A DNA stretch of 64,000 nt from Sipunculus nudus (GCA_026874595.1 CM049312.1:29751456-29815455); one strand, 5' to 3'; shown: positions 37,326 to 48,537, numbered from the stretch's first letter. Translations and numbers: made by a program. The notes: generated by a model from the sequence alone, not told the origin.

Positions 37326-40300
37326 CGGATGATTTTCCCCTTGGCTGTACTTGGTTATTTGTGACAGAGATAAGTACAGTTGATTCTCTACTTTTGTGCG
37401 TGGTGTGATCAGAGATCGCTGACATAATTTATATAGAAAGGTTCAGTGGTTATTTTTAGTTAACCGACGTCGGATATCGGAATAGGCAGTGGACTCCGAG
37501 TTGCGACAATCACTGAAAAAGCAATTCAGGGGCCCATCCAAATGGGTTAAGAGGGAGGGAGACTTTAAACAACAACAAACACAAACGAAACAGAAGTGTT
37601 ATATTACACGACCCTCTGTACTTAAGGACCTTATGATTTACATCCTAAATTTACATCCTAAATTTGTACAAATCCGAACCAATTCGATCATCCTCAGATT
37701 ATTCGGATATTCGGGGTTCTACTGTATTTTGTTTGTCACCAGGAACTTATTTCTTCATCGTTGATAGATAGATAGATAGATTAATTATTAAAGTTAATTA
37801 TAGTTAATTTATTTAGTTATAATTATAGTTTATTTATTAAAGTGGCTTGTACAATATTTTCAAAGCACGAAACATTACAAATCACATGGTATCCAATCCT
37901 CAGCGGAGTTTATAAGACACTCCATAACCACAGATTAAATTAAACTTAAGTTGGATAAAATAAATGTGACTGTCTAACATCTCATGCTGTGACTTGATAT
38001 TCGCACGTTTAGCATGATTTGATAACAAACATACACATTTTACCTGCACAGCCATGTTATTGAAAGCATTATTCTCGAAGCAAACACTGTTAAAGAGTAA
38101 TATTCGAGGCACATAATATAATGGACACTGGTATACAGAGTAAATCTCATCTTCGACCTCGCTATCATTACAATATTGACAAATTCTTTCGTTATCTTTA
38201 AGCTATCGTAATTTACCAATAGTAGTATCATAAATGTTCTGGAAGCGACCGGTTTCTACTCTTAAAGGCAATATACGACATCAGGGACCCCATTTTCAAA
38301 TATGATTCTCTTTCTATATTTGTTTTAATCATTGTATAATAAACAGCGACAAAAATTTATGGATGGTATGAACATTTTCTATTCCATTGAAAGTCAGGTC
38401 ACCAATACAGTTACAATAGAACAACAGCCGAATGAATGACATAGCGATACGTAGTTATATATTTTTTTTATATGTGTATGTATTTAAAATATCTGTGTTG
38501 TGGGGGCTGAATATGATTTTTTGTCCATGTATATATTCCAGTGGTTATCCATTCCGTTCGCCATGACCCACCACGCAGTCAAACCTATCACTGAGGACTC
38601 ATCTCGCTGGCTCGGGTCTCTGGACGCGTCTCCGATCATAGGAAACTACATTGACTCCTTTCTCATGCTTATTTTTGGCGGAATCCCCTGGCAGGTGAGG
38701 CATTTAAGTTTGTATAAAATATATTTTATATGTATACAAAATCTCATTCTGAGGCCACAAACCATTTCGCTAAACTGGTGACACCTATCGGTAAAAACTG
38801 GTTTCGGGTCAGGCATGTTTATAAAGTAAGTCACTCTCACATCTGCAATGATGAAGTAAAAATCTGCACGCGCTGACCTCATCATGGAAGATAGCGGTGA
38901 CAAATACGTAATGCGCATGCTCATTCCAAGGTAGACTGGGATTCAACTATCGATTGATTTAACGTAATGAAAAAGTGATAATAAACCATAGTAACCGAAA
39001 GGGTCCTGAATCCACAGTTTAATTCATTTTTAACATTTTAACTTTTTTTCCTTCGATCTCCACCAGAGGTCGCTCCCGCAAGGAAAGCATTTAGCGGCGC
39101 AGCTTCTGATGGAGATTGCGTTTTCTTGTAGAAAAAGGCGCCTCCTTACAGACTTATTATAGACCAGATAGCCGTTAGAATAACACTGACTCGTTCCCTA
39201 AGCGTACTGGTACAAAAGCTCTACGTTTTCATCTGTAATAAGCCCACAGTGGTTTCCTAAATACTTTGTTTAGATATTCCCTATATACTCTGAGCAGAAC
39301 TCGGAGATAAAAAGCCCTTTGCTATCTATGCCTGTGGTGTTTGATTATGCGGGTTAACATTAGACCTGCGTAGGTCCCTATAATTTTGTTAGATTCTCAT
39401 TTTACATAAATATACACCAAGTAAAAGCAACCCATATACTATAAACTGTTCACCCTGTGTCCAGCCACCCTATTGCTGCCATGACCAGTTCAAGTAATTT
39501 ACGATTATCACTACAGGTGGCATCTGTGTGCTCAATTATAGGATTCTCATGTAGTCCTTACCCCTTAGTGATAGTGGGGCCCCCTGGAGAAAGAAAGTAA
39601 ACTATTTGCAACCCATAGAAGGAGCCAGTGCATGAATTATAAAATGATCACTGAAGATTTATAAACATGATTAAAAAATGAGAAAATTTATTCCTCGACC
39701 TGTTGCAGGTCTAGGTTAACATTTTTACGAGGGTAACATAACTTTTTTGTCCGAAATTTGAAAAAACAAACACATGACAGTTCGACTAGGAAATAAACAT
39801 GAAAAAGTCCTGTTGGAAATGGCAAAATGAAATATTGATTACATGACCTTTCATGGACATATATCGACGTTTAGGTGACAGACTACCGTTACTTAAATTC
39901 CACAAATATCTAAATGCCAGCTTCTTTGGCCTAAGGGTAGAGCATAGGACTCAAAGCCGCCGGGAGATCGCAGGTTCAAAACTCAACCTAGGAGGTTAGC
40001 AGGGGCGGATCCAGGATTTAGGAAAATAATGGGCCCAACCCAAAACGACTAACAACGAAACCTAAAAAAAAGGTCCTAAGGTCCAGAAAAGGGGTCCAGG
40101 CCGCCAAATTTGGTCTGAAACCCTTAAAATAGATTGAGGCTGCTTGATAAAGGGGGTCAGGATCCCTTGACCCCTCCCCAGGATTATATGTTTCACGGTT
40201 GGCCCAAGGCCTGGGTAAACGCTCTGTAGGCTTAATGGGAAGGCTGTGCCCCGGGGCTTTCTCGGTGGTATGACCCAACAATGAGGAAGCTTACACACCC

Positions 40301-43300
40301 AGGGGCCCCAAGTGCAGTGGTCGATGGGCCTGGTCAACTAAGGGATATAAAATGGGAGAACGCATGTAAAAAGTACTGTACGTGTGCTGTACTGTCATAT
40401 AGTCCAAAACCTCAATGGAATTATGCTAATGTACACCCTTAGTTAAGCTAGCATTTTAAAAAGGAGGCAGTTACCTTTTTAATTATTTAAATTTTTTTAC
40501 CGCTTTGTCAGCGGTTATAAATGTCAAATATTCTGTACTGACAACATCAGATGTCTCCTACCATTATAACCAGGTAGTTTTAATATGCGATGTGTCGGTG
40601 TTGTAGGTATACTTTCAGCGGGTGTTGTCTTCTAAGTCAGCGGGTCGTGCACAGATTCTGTCGTTTGCCGCAGGTATTGGTTGCGTTATTATGGCCGTGC
40701 CAGCTGTACTCATTGGCGCAATCGCATCTAGTACAGGTAAATAACATCCACATCATAATAAATTATTATTATTTATTTTTATTAATATTTATTTTTTTAT
40801 ATTTAAGCCTGAGGTTTCACATAATGACATAAGTATAGTAATATGAACGTTTTAAGGAATGATGTGATTTATATAAAGAACAAGAATTAGATAAAAAAAA
40901 TTTACACCACCCAGGTTACGGTAAAACAATAAGGACTTGTGTTGGTAAGTTTTTCCGAATCGTGATAGTACGGTGGCTGATTTAGGACACAGAAAAAAAG
41001 TATTTATCTCGAGATCTCGAAATAACATCTCGAGATCTCGACAAAGAATTTCGCAAAAAAAATTTTAGGAAGCAAAAAAAAATTTAGGAAGCAAAAAAAA
41101 AAATTTAGGAAGCATAAAAAAATTTAGAAAGCAGAAGAAAATTTTAAAGAAACAAAAAAATTTAGGAAGCAAAAAAAAAAAATATAGAAAGGAAAAACAA
41201 ATTTTAGGAAGCAAAAAAAATTTGGGAAGCAAAAAAAAATTTAGAAAGCAAAAAAAAATTTAGGAAGCAAAAAAAAATAAGGTAACCCTAGCTGGGAATG
41301 GGTTTCATAACGCCACTTTGACGTATAAACATTTTATCTACAGGCTACTGGTACACAAGGCATTTGAGCAGGTGTTAACATACAGATAAAAACATGTAAC
41401 CGAGTTATTGAAAGATCACTAGTTCATATTCGTTAGAGCATGTGAAGCAATGCAGTATTTGTCATTTACAGAACTCTGTACTCTCTGAATTGAAGCCAGA
41501 TGTTTCTTCCGGACGTCTTTCTATTACGATCGGTGGCAATTTGTGCATCCCCCCCCCCCGACCCATGTTATTAAAACACGTGGATATAGACAAAGACACC
41601 GCCTTTACCCATGGAATTGGCTCATTTTTATGAAAGGTTAAATAGATTATGTTTACCTAGATTATGTTTATGATTACCTTCACTTATTTAATATGTATAT
41701 GCAGAGTTAGCCGGTATTACAAATGATATATAAATATGTCAGGTGAATAGCGACTTTAAGACCAAAGCAGAGCATTTTACTGAAGAAAAATCATGATGAG
41801 AGATGATCGAAATATTTAAACCGTTTATTTATGAATATAAAACATTTATGAAGAAGGGTTGACTAAAGGTAATCTGAGCTATAGTTATAGCAGTGGATCA
41901 AGACTTAGGCTTTAGGGGTTGAAGCACACCCCCCCCCCAAGCGTACCTATACCCGTAAACACAGTAATCATTTTTAGCATATTTACATTTATGATGGTCT
42001 AATACATGTTCCATAAAACAACACACCATTTTAACAAAAACAAAAGCCGAAAATTGTACAAAAAGCGTGTTTCTATAAGAATCTCATATTTGTTTGTATT
42101 TTAAAATAATAATGTACCCACAATGCATGCATGCATGCAGACCTAAACATTTCTATTTGAGTGATTTAACAGCATGGCTCTTAATTCACCGTTCAGGTAG
42201 AATGTTCAGTTTCTTTAGGCTTTGACATCTTCCTTGCGGATATGAATAATTAAATATTGAATTTATATTGAACTTTTCTTCAACTCGCCTTATCTTAGGG
42301 GATATACAAACTTGATTGATATTAAATTAATTATATTGTATTACCGTTCAGTTAAACACAGTCTACATGGTCTTTGTTTTATAATTGCAATATAGTTACC
42401 ACTCTTAACGTATACTGTCCCTTTAACGTTGCTCTGCTATATGTCAATTCAGCTTCGAATGGTTCGTACAAGTGTGACATTATATCCGGAGATCTCGAGA
42501 TATATATATTTTTTTTTGCTACCTAAATTTTTTTTTGTTTCTTTTTTTTTTTTTTTTTTTTTGCTTCGTAAATTTTTTTTTTCTTCGTAAATTTTTTTTT
42601 ATGCTAAATCAGCCACCGTACGATAGTGTAATTATTACAATATAAAACCTTCGCGTATAACTGGTATAAGGCACCGTATGTACATATATGAATAGTCGTT
42701 TATATTGTTTGCCTTATTTTCATTCTTAGATCGTAATCTATGCATATAGCATAATTGACTTAATTTATTTATAAAGAATAAATTTTAGTTCGATGTTATC
42801 TTTGGCCTTTGTCAAATTATTTTATAGTGTTAGCATATTAAATATAATAATGGATATACTATGTATAATTGCCTGAATTATGTAATCGCAAAAGTGGAAC
42901 CCTTGAGGCACAATGAAAACGTGAAAATCACCAGAAAATAAAGCCAACCGTAGCATCTAATACGAAAGCTGAAGCCAGAATTATTCTATTTTGCTCAATG
43001 CAAAATTATCATAAATTATCGATAAGTGGTTTAACTTTACATTTATAAATATACTTTATTCAATACAGACTGGAACGCGACGAGTTATGGGAAGGCAGAA
43101 ATCCCTAATACCGAGTATGGTTTAGTTCTGCCGTTGGTTCTACAGCACTTGTGCCCAACAGCTGTCGCCTTCGTCGGACTTGGCGCGGTTTCGGCTGCCG
43201 TCATGTCGTCTGCTGACTCTTCCATTTTTTCCGCTAGCACCATGTTTGCCCAAAATATTTACAAACCCATCCGAGAGGCCGCCTGTGGCAAGGTTAGCAC

Positions 43301-44167
43301 AATATAGAAATCGTAATATTTCATTAAACTCTAAAAATTGGTGTTATATTGCTTTTAATTTTGTAAACTTAAAATTAAAATGTCAGATATGCTCATTGAT
43401 TTATATCCATACGTCGGGTGTATTTTTTAAAGAATTTTTACAGATAATTTTTCTTTTTCTTTTAGACATGTATAAATAATTTATTATCTGACTTCCTCGT
43501 TGGAAAATGACACGGCATTTGACAAACCAGTACAGGAAGTCAAAATTTAATATTAATTTTGTTGATAATTGTTTCATGCTGTTTTCAAAATACTGACACA
43601 CCTTTAAAAAAATTACCTACATTTATTTTACAGTGCCGACCTGGTGAAGTCACCTGGGCAATGAGGTTCGCAATATTCCTGGTAGGTGGCGCTGCAGTCG
43701 CCATGGCCATAGTGGTGAAGAGCATCTACGGGTTGTGGTACCTGTGCGCCGACTTTGTTTACGTCATTTTGTTCCCTCAGCTGTTGTGTGCAATATATAT
43801 ACCTTTCACGAACGTGGTGGGGTCTGCAACAGGCTTTCTCGTGGGATTATTTTGCAGACTCTCTGGGGGAGAGAGTTTATTAAATCTTCCACCATTATTC
43901 AAATACCCGTGGTATGATGAGGAAAATGCACTTCAAAACTTTCCCTTTAAGACTCTCTCTATGCTGATTAGCCTAGTGTGCGTGGTTGTGTTCTCACTGC
44001 CGTTCCACTACGCATTTGGAACCAATTCTTCATATAACGTCACTGATCCGACCGTCAGTGATCAAGATTTCACTTTCGTTAGCACAGGTGAGAAAAAGAC
44101 GGCGAGAAATGAAAATGGCGCAGACAACAACGGATACCAGACTCCGATAGATGATAACTACATGTAA
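29231..44167 (+). CDS. SLC5A7: High-affinity choline transporter, SLC5A7/CHT1 family (9 coding exons)
   Basis: Sodium- and chloride-dependent choline uptake into cholinergic nerve terminals, the limiting step for acetylcholine synthesis; a plasma-membrane protein of the SLC5 family with about 13 membrane segments. Coding exons are 29231-29265, 29521-29699, 34666-34779, 36061-36216, 37117-37265, 38542-38694, 40607-40736, 43069-43292 and 43634-44167. All junctions are GT-AG with compatible phases and give 557 residues (human CHT1 has 580). Diagnostic CHT sequences include [15 protein letters not shown] (about 71-85), [14 protein letters not shown] (exon 5), GGIPWQ joined to VYFQRVLSS across exons 6 and 7, [16 protein letters not shown] (exon 8) and [12 protein letters not shown] (exon 9). 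An Asn-Ala-Thr in DWNATSYG matches the position of a glycosylation site in vertebrate CHT1. The start has A at -3. The cytoplasmic tail is short, and I do not see the acidic dileucine-like endocytosis motif of the vertebrate protein. Intron 2 carries an array of decoy donors. Confidence 0.95.
29521..29699 (+). CDS. SLC5A7: SLC5A7 coding exon 2
   Basis: Encodes the first membrane segment ([20 protein letters not shown]), a basic loop ([12 protein letters not shown]) and the start of the second segment, ending VGVFTMT. The donor is ACAG|GTAACG. Its last 28 bases are the source of the downstream 37-bp repeat. Confidence 0.95.
29672..30750 (+). repeat. 37-bp minisatellite built from the exon 2 / intron 2 junction
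   Basis: The consensus unit runs from CTGTTTGTCGGCGTCTTTAC to CATGACAGGTAACGTCA. The first unit is the true exon end and donor. GT (or mutated GT) positions fall at exact 37-base steps from 29700 through 29774, 29811, 29848, 29885, 29922, 29959, 29996 and 30033 to 30070, then become irregular to about 30750. About 22 recognisable units are present. Eleven keep CAG|GTRA: 29811, 29848, 29922, 29959, 29996, 30033, 30070, 30165, 30202, 30238 and 30275. A full CRE palindrome TGACGTCA occurs at 30714-30721. Confidence 0.93.
30811..30856. repeat. (TA)n microsatellite in intron 2
   Basis: About 23 TA units. Confidence 0.9.
30860..31915. other. Intron 2 sequence, nothing recognised
   Basis: AT-rich intronic DNA with no exon-like segment. 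Some CCGATTATGCGG-type repeat text occurs near 31790, perhaps a Tigger-like fragment. Confidence 0.4.
31916..33208. mobile_element. Pogo/Tigger-like nonautonomous element in intron 2
   Basis: The left end, CAGTGAAACCTGTCTAAAGC, pairs with the complement of the right end, CAGTGAAAACTGGTCTAACG. Both continue into GGACA repeats. TA follows the right end, but the left flank is AA, so the duplication is imperfect. No transposase frame is visible; the ORFs inside are short. The 1,293-bp span may be a composite of more than one insertion. Confidence 0.45.
33209..33310. repeat. Paired (TA)n microsatellites
   Basis: Two TA tracts (about 33220-33247 and 33278-33310) separated by a short spacer. Confidence 0.85.
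33361..34010. repeat. Diverged dispersed repeat, copy 1 (intron 2)
   Basis: Aligns in the same order with 35127-35440 on the other side of exon 3. Shared text includes AGCAATATTAT, ACCATCCCAACACA/ACCGTCCCAGCACA and TGTATTACATTTTTTGG. Confidence 0.6.
34017..34511. mobile_element. MITE with ATACGCCCGTC ends and DR1 motifs
   Basis: ATACGCCCGTC at 34017-34027 is mirrored by GACGGGCGTAT at 34501-34511. The interior contains AGGTCA-type direct repeats spaced by one base at 34193-34205, 34337-34349 and 34478-34490. A related, partly decayed copy follows exon 3 at about 35450-35850. Confidence 0.6.
34666..34779 (+). CDS. SLC5A7: SLC5A7 coding exon 3
   Basis: Completes membrane segment 2 and encodes the highly conserved [20 protein letters not shown] region and the [13 protein letters not shown] segment. 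Acceptor CCAATAG, donor TTGG|GTAAGT. Confidence 0.95.
35127..35858. repeat. Diverged dispersed repeat, copy 2 (intron 3)
   Basis: A second copy of the 33361-34511 composite. Here the GCCCATCATATGACGGG sequence follows the first part directly, whereas copy 1 has about 170 extra bases. A DR1-like TGGTCAGAGGTCA lies at 35746-35758. Confidence 0.6.
36061..36216 (+). CDS. SLC5A7: SLC5A7 coding exon 4
   Basis: Encodes [20 protein letters not shown], the [10 protein letters not shown] loop and membrane segment 4. Acceptor TACCACAG, donor CTCG|GTAAAG. Confidence 0.95.
36217..37116. other. Intron 4, nothing recognised
   Basis: Ordinary AT-rich intron. The minus-strand ORFs in it have no supporting features. 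Confidence 0.5.
37117..37265 (+). CDS. SLC5A7: SLC5A7 coding exon 5
   Basis: Encodes two membrane segments including the family hallmark [18 protein letters not shown]. The donor CTC|GTAAGT is followed nine bases later by a long (TA)n tract. Confidence 0.95.
37275..37321. repeat. (TA)n microsatellite beside the exon 5 donor
   Basis: About 23 TA units starting nine bases after the first base of intron 5. Confidence 0.9.
37322..38541. other. Remainder of intron 5
   Basis: Contains a GATA-type short tandem (about 37764-37780) and degenerate text near 37450-37730 ending GGGTTCTACTGTA, which may be another Tigger-like end. Confidence 0.4.
38542..38694 (+). CDS. SLC5A7: SLC5A7 coding exon 6
   Basis: Encodes [20 protein letters not shown], the long extracellular loop and the start of the next segment, [12 protein letters not shown]. 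Both junctions are phase 0; donor CAG|GTGAGG. Confidence 0.95.
38695..39920. other. Intron 6, first part
   Basis: No coding features. A CTCF-like CCACCAGAGGTCGCT lies at about 39062-39076, identical to that at 3410-3424. Confidence 0.4.
39921..40290 (+). mobile_element. tRNA-derived SINE, interrupted by a hAT-like fragment
   Basis: The tRNA-like head at 39921-39999 has a box A-like TGGCCTAAGGGTAGAGC and a box B-like AGGTTCAAAACTC. The body at about 40186-40290 matches the SINE at 49135-49326 (both have GGGAAGGCTGTGCCC). Between them, from 40000 to about 40185, is unrelated sequence beginning CAGGGGCGGATCCAGG, a hAT-type end, which probably inserted into the SINE and later lost its right end. 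Confidence 0.6.
40607..40736 (+). CDS. SLC5A7: SLC5A7 coding exon 7
   Basis: Encodes [20 protein letters not shown] and a membrane segment, [20 protein letters not shown]. Acceptor TGTTGTAG, donor ACAG|GTAAAT. Confidence 0.95.
40971..42618. mobile_element. TA-flanked DNA transposon with inverted A-rich minisatellites
   Basis: Perfect 15-bp terminal inverted repeats (CGGTGGCTGATTTAG) flanked by TA on both sides. Next to the left end are two copies of ATCTCGAGATCTCGA and then about 12 units of a 19-21 bp repeat (GGAAGCAAAAAAAATTTA). Next to the right end the same features occur in opposite orientation: GAGATCTCGAGAT, then T-rich units with GCTTCGTAAATTTT. No transposase frame is present in the 1,648 bp. 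It lies in intron 7 of the choline transporter. Confidence 0.8.
43069..43292 (+). CDS. SLC5A7: SLC5A7 coding exon 8
   Basis: Encodes the glycosylation-type [18 protein letters not shown] loop and the conserved [20 protein letters not shown] segment. Acceptor AATACAG; the donor AAG|GTTAGC is weaker than the others. Confidence 0.95.
43634..44167 (+). CDS. SLC5A7: SLC5A7 coding exon 9 (terminal)
   Basis: Encodes the last membrane segments, including [20 protein letters not shown] and the [20 protein letters not shown] region, and an acidic, Asn-rich cytoplasmic tail ending [12 protein letters not shown]. The stop is TAA at 44165-44167. Confidence 0.95.
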   Translation, partial: CRPGEVTWAMRFAIFLVGGAAVAMAIVVKSIYGLWYLCADFVYVILFPQLLCAIYIPFTNVVGSATGFLVGLFCRLSGGESLLNLPPLFKYPWYDEENALQNFPFKTLSMLISLVCVVVFSLPFHYAFGTNSSYNVTDPTVSDQDFTFVSTGEKKTARNENGADNNGYQTPIDDNYM

Positions 44168-45196
44168 CCTCCGTGAAGTGTTCAATAATCAGTCAACGGA
44201 ATAACCTTATGAAGAAGCAAACGAAGAAAGAGAAGAAGAAAATAATAATCAAACTTAAATCGATGTTAACTTTTGAGGCGACTATTCCAGTGCACAAGTA
44301 CAGGGGGTCTTCCGTTTGCGCAGGCATCCCATGACACCTGCTTCCAGTTGCCATTCCCTGAACCGATTAGAATTGCTTGAAAAAGACACTAGGCGGGTCA
44401 AAGAACTTGTACGGACATGAAGGTTTAACCTCGTGATTTAATTGAATATTTTATGATAGATCCGTTATAAAGTTACATCGGAAATTGTAAAATATCAAAG
44501 AGAATAATTTCTTTAATTATTTTACTTTTTTGTCTTTATCCAATTAACTTTATTTACATGTACAATCAATTTCACAGGTTACAATGATAATTATTGAAGA
44601 TAGCTTTGCAGCAATACCGATATATATGAACACTAGAACAAAGGCCTTTACCGTATGCCATTTGCATCATTTAGCTATTGACACGTACGATGTTATACCG
44701 TATAATTGCTTATCGCAATGTACGAGCTGACGCAGGATAATGACACTTTAAACATTTAATCAAAATGATTTTAAACCATACCACATGCTGATTATTTCAC
44801 AAATGAGGTAAACATGCCAAGGAAGACTGCTGCATGTGGTTTTGGAGCAAATGTAGCACCGAACCGTAATAAACTGGTAGTCTGTCACCCATGTATGCAA
44901 CAAATCAAGCACATGGCTATTGGACAATGCATCACAGGAGACGTGTTCTTTTTCAGCTCACACTTATGTTCATGTTTACGAAAGATGTATATTAAGACTT
45001 ATCATCTAATCACTCAAACCACTGATTATTACACTCACATGATGTTATGGCTGTGTATTTGTGATTTTAGCTGCCAATCAGTACAGGATGCAGAGTTTAC
45101 AATTATCTCAAATGTTTTTATCATGTTGGTATTGCTAGGTTCGCTGATCGAAGCAATTTTGCTCAGGGAGTGTTGGATCGTGTACATATGATAACA

Positions 45197-45237
<41 letters not shown>

Positions 45238-45880
45238 ATATATATATATAAAATATTCAGTTATTCTGTGTACATGTATGTATGTATGTACATGTGTGTG
45301 TGCGTTGGCGAATAGAACATTGCTATATTAAATATAGTTCAGCTTTTACATTTTTCAAGTTTTCTTTCCGAATGGCAACAGGAATGAAGGGATCAAAAAG
45401 AGTCCGCATAATTTAAGATATATAAGATTTTTTTATATGTGACTTTAATTTATATCAATACATGTATGTGTTTATGAAGATTAACCTGGATATGTATGCA
45501 TGAAAGGTGTGATTGAAAACAATGGATGTAGTCTACACATTTAGATTTTAAAGCCAGATTTTCTATATACAGGCTGGGAAGAATTTCCATATTTTTATAC
45601 TAATTCATTTTATGTCATTTATTCATGTTATGAGGGTATTTATAACGATGATGTATATTAAAGTGTCCAGCTAAAATATAGTATTTAGATTCATGCACGG
45701 GTCTGTTTGAAAGCGAGCGTAGTAGCGATGATCTGCGTGTGTTAATGTATAATATTACTTCTTGCATCTTAATTCTCTTGCGTCTTTTTAAAAGTAAATT
45801 TCATTTAATGTTATGTCCATGAATATTCACAAATATAGTGCTCTATGGTATAACCAGAGCGTATCAATATATATATATAT
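44168..45880. other. Likely 3' UTR and downstream DNA
   Basis: An AATAAA lies near 44867, but the transcript end cannot be fixed. (TA)n tracts occur at about 45200-45250 and a TATG/TG patch at 45276-45304. A 125-codon ORF at 44814-45191 has no domain or codon support and is not called. Confidence 0.4.
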
Positions 45881-45883
45881 CAT

Positions 45884-46026
45884 GTGTAAGGAATCAAACG
45901 ATTGTAAGCATCGTGTTGACTAATTAGTTTCGTACCGTTGTACGGCACTCCGTTCTGAAGAGTGCCGTACAACGGTACGAAACTAATGAGTCAACATGAT
46001 GCTTACAATCGTTTGATTCCTTACAC
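45884..46026. repeat. 143-bp near-perfect hairpin
   Basis: Two 67-base arms with about two mismatches surround a nine-base loop (CGTTCTGAA). Arms begin GTGTAAGGAATCAAACGATT. (TA)n tracts flank it on both sides. It is probably a palindromic MITE; if transcribed it would form a long double-stranded RNA. Confidence 0.9.
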
Positions 46027-46027
46027 T

Positions 46028-46890
<863 letters not shown>

Positions 46891-48110
46891 TATTTAAGTT
46901 TTCTAGGAAGATTTTACCAGGAACTCCCTAGATGCTAAATTGGAAGTGTCTATGTCAAACTGCGATGAATTGTGCCCATCTGACTTTTTGGGTTTTCAAA
47001 TCATGTTATTCAACTTAGCTCACAGAATATAGATCACAGAGGCCTTATTTTGGATGTCACAGGAAGCATTACAATAACCTAACTTTACAATAAGAAACAC
47101 ATGTCTTTATCCAACCGTTAAGATTTGTGCCCTGTCTGACTTTCTGGGTGCTCCAAATGAGGTTTTCTGCTCGTAACGCACAGAATATGGCTTTCCAAGA
47201 TGACTTGCCTAGAACCTCTCAAGATGTACAATAAAAAGTTTTTTGGTCTAATGGATACAATTTGTGCGCTGTCTGAATGTCTGGATGCTCAAAATCATGT
47301 TTTTGTCCAGTCGCTAGAATATAGGTCATCATGACCTAGTTTCAGGTTTCCAAAACACCTCCCTGAAGGTCACATTAAAACATTCCAGGCCAAATGGATA
47401 CAATTTGTGCCCCGTCTTTCCAAGGAGATTTGCCCTCTGCATTTTATCCCTCTTAGTACCGAATTGTGCATGACATCCTATTGATTTTAAAGTATAATAA
47501 GTCATTTTGTATTCGTTTTACAGTATGGTATTAACATTTGCATTGTCCCTTGTATTTTTATTTTATTTTTTATTTTCATGCTGATCTTAAAAATAAAATT
47601 GTATTTTATATCTGGATCAGGGCCCTGCTTACAATAGAAGTTTTCTTCTGGTGCAGGCTACCCTGTAGAATGCTGAAAAAAATTAATAAGACCTCCCTAG
47701 ATGTACAGTTAAGATAATGGGTTTCTAGGTCTACGGTTACGGTTTGTGCCCTGTTAACATTTAGACTGTTTAATTTGGAGATAAATAAAATAGAGGATAA
47801 AATGTGTAAAAATAAAAAAAAATGGGTGGCGCAATCAGTTTTCAGGAACTGATGAAACTGTCCATAATGAATATGCATGGAAAGAATCATGGCATCTGAT
47901 GCATTCGTTTTTCAGATACTGGAGCTTTTGTATCAAATATTTAATTATTCTGGGGTCCACAAACAGACCCCATAGCTCAAAGAATATAGGTTGCAGTGAC
48001 CTAATTTCAGGGGTCCCGGGATATTTATTATTCTCTGTGGAAATTAAGTTAGAAGGTTCCAGGTCCAGCGGTTACGATTTGTGCCCTGTTAACGGACGGA
48101 CGGACGGACG
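46891..48110. repeat. Diverged tandem array, unit about 150-165 bp
   Basis: At least five degenerate units share, in order, an ACAGAATATAGGTCA-type segment, a CCTAATTTCAGGTTTCC-type segment, CCTCCCTAGATGT, and ATACAATTTGTGCCCTGTCT. The last unit runs into (GGAC)n. One unit carries AGGTCATCATGACCT (47333-47347), a perfect inverted repeat with 3-base spacing. Confidence 0.65.
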
Positions 48111-48420
48111 ACGGAAAAAGCTACAGCTCAGATGGTTTCCAGTCAGCTAAGCTAAAAACCGAGGGAACGATATCCTAAAAGATTAAAAGTGCACAAAAAG
48201 GGGCATTTAGTCAAAAATAACATTGGATATAGACCCCCTCCCAGTGTAAACCTTTAAAATCCCCCTGGATTCGACCTTGTAAATGCTTTAACGAAGTACT
48301 ATTAATAAAACACTGTTTGCATGACGTCATACTCTGTAAGCACTCTATTCTGTAGTAAACTTATTGATTACAGATGTATCCAATATTTAAAAGCATGTCC
48401 GTCTGACAAGCGGGACTATG

Positions 48421-48471
48421 TGAACCAGCAGTGGCGTCAATTTTTCTTCCAGGTCGGGGAATGATTTGGTA

Positions 48472-48537
<66 letters not shown>

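Noticed and set aside
39921-39999. Possible tRNA gene
   Set aside because: It has box A and B-like sequences but no good acceptor or anticodon stem, and it repeats at 49135-49326 with a SINE body.
44814-45191. 125-codon ORF downstream of the choline transporter
   Set aside because: No family resemblance, no splice or promoter context, AT-rich codon use. More likely 3' UTR or intergenic chance ORF.
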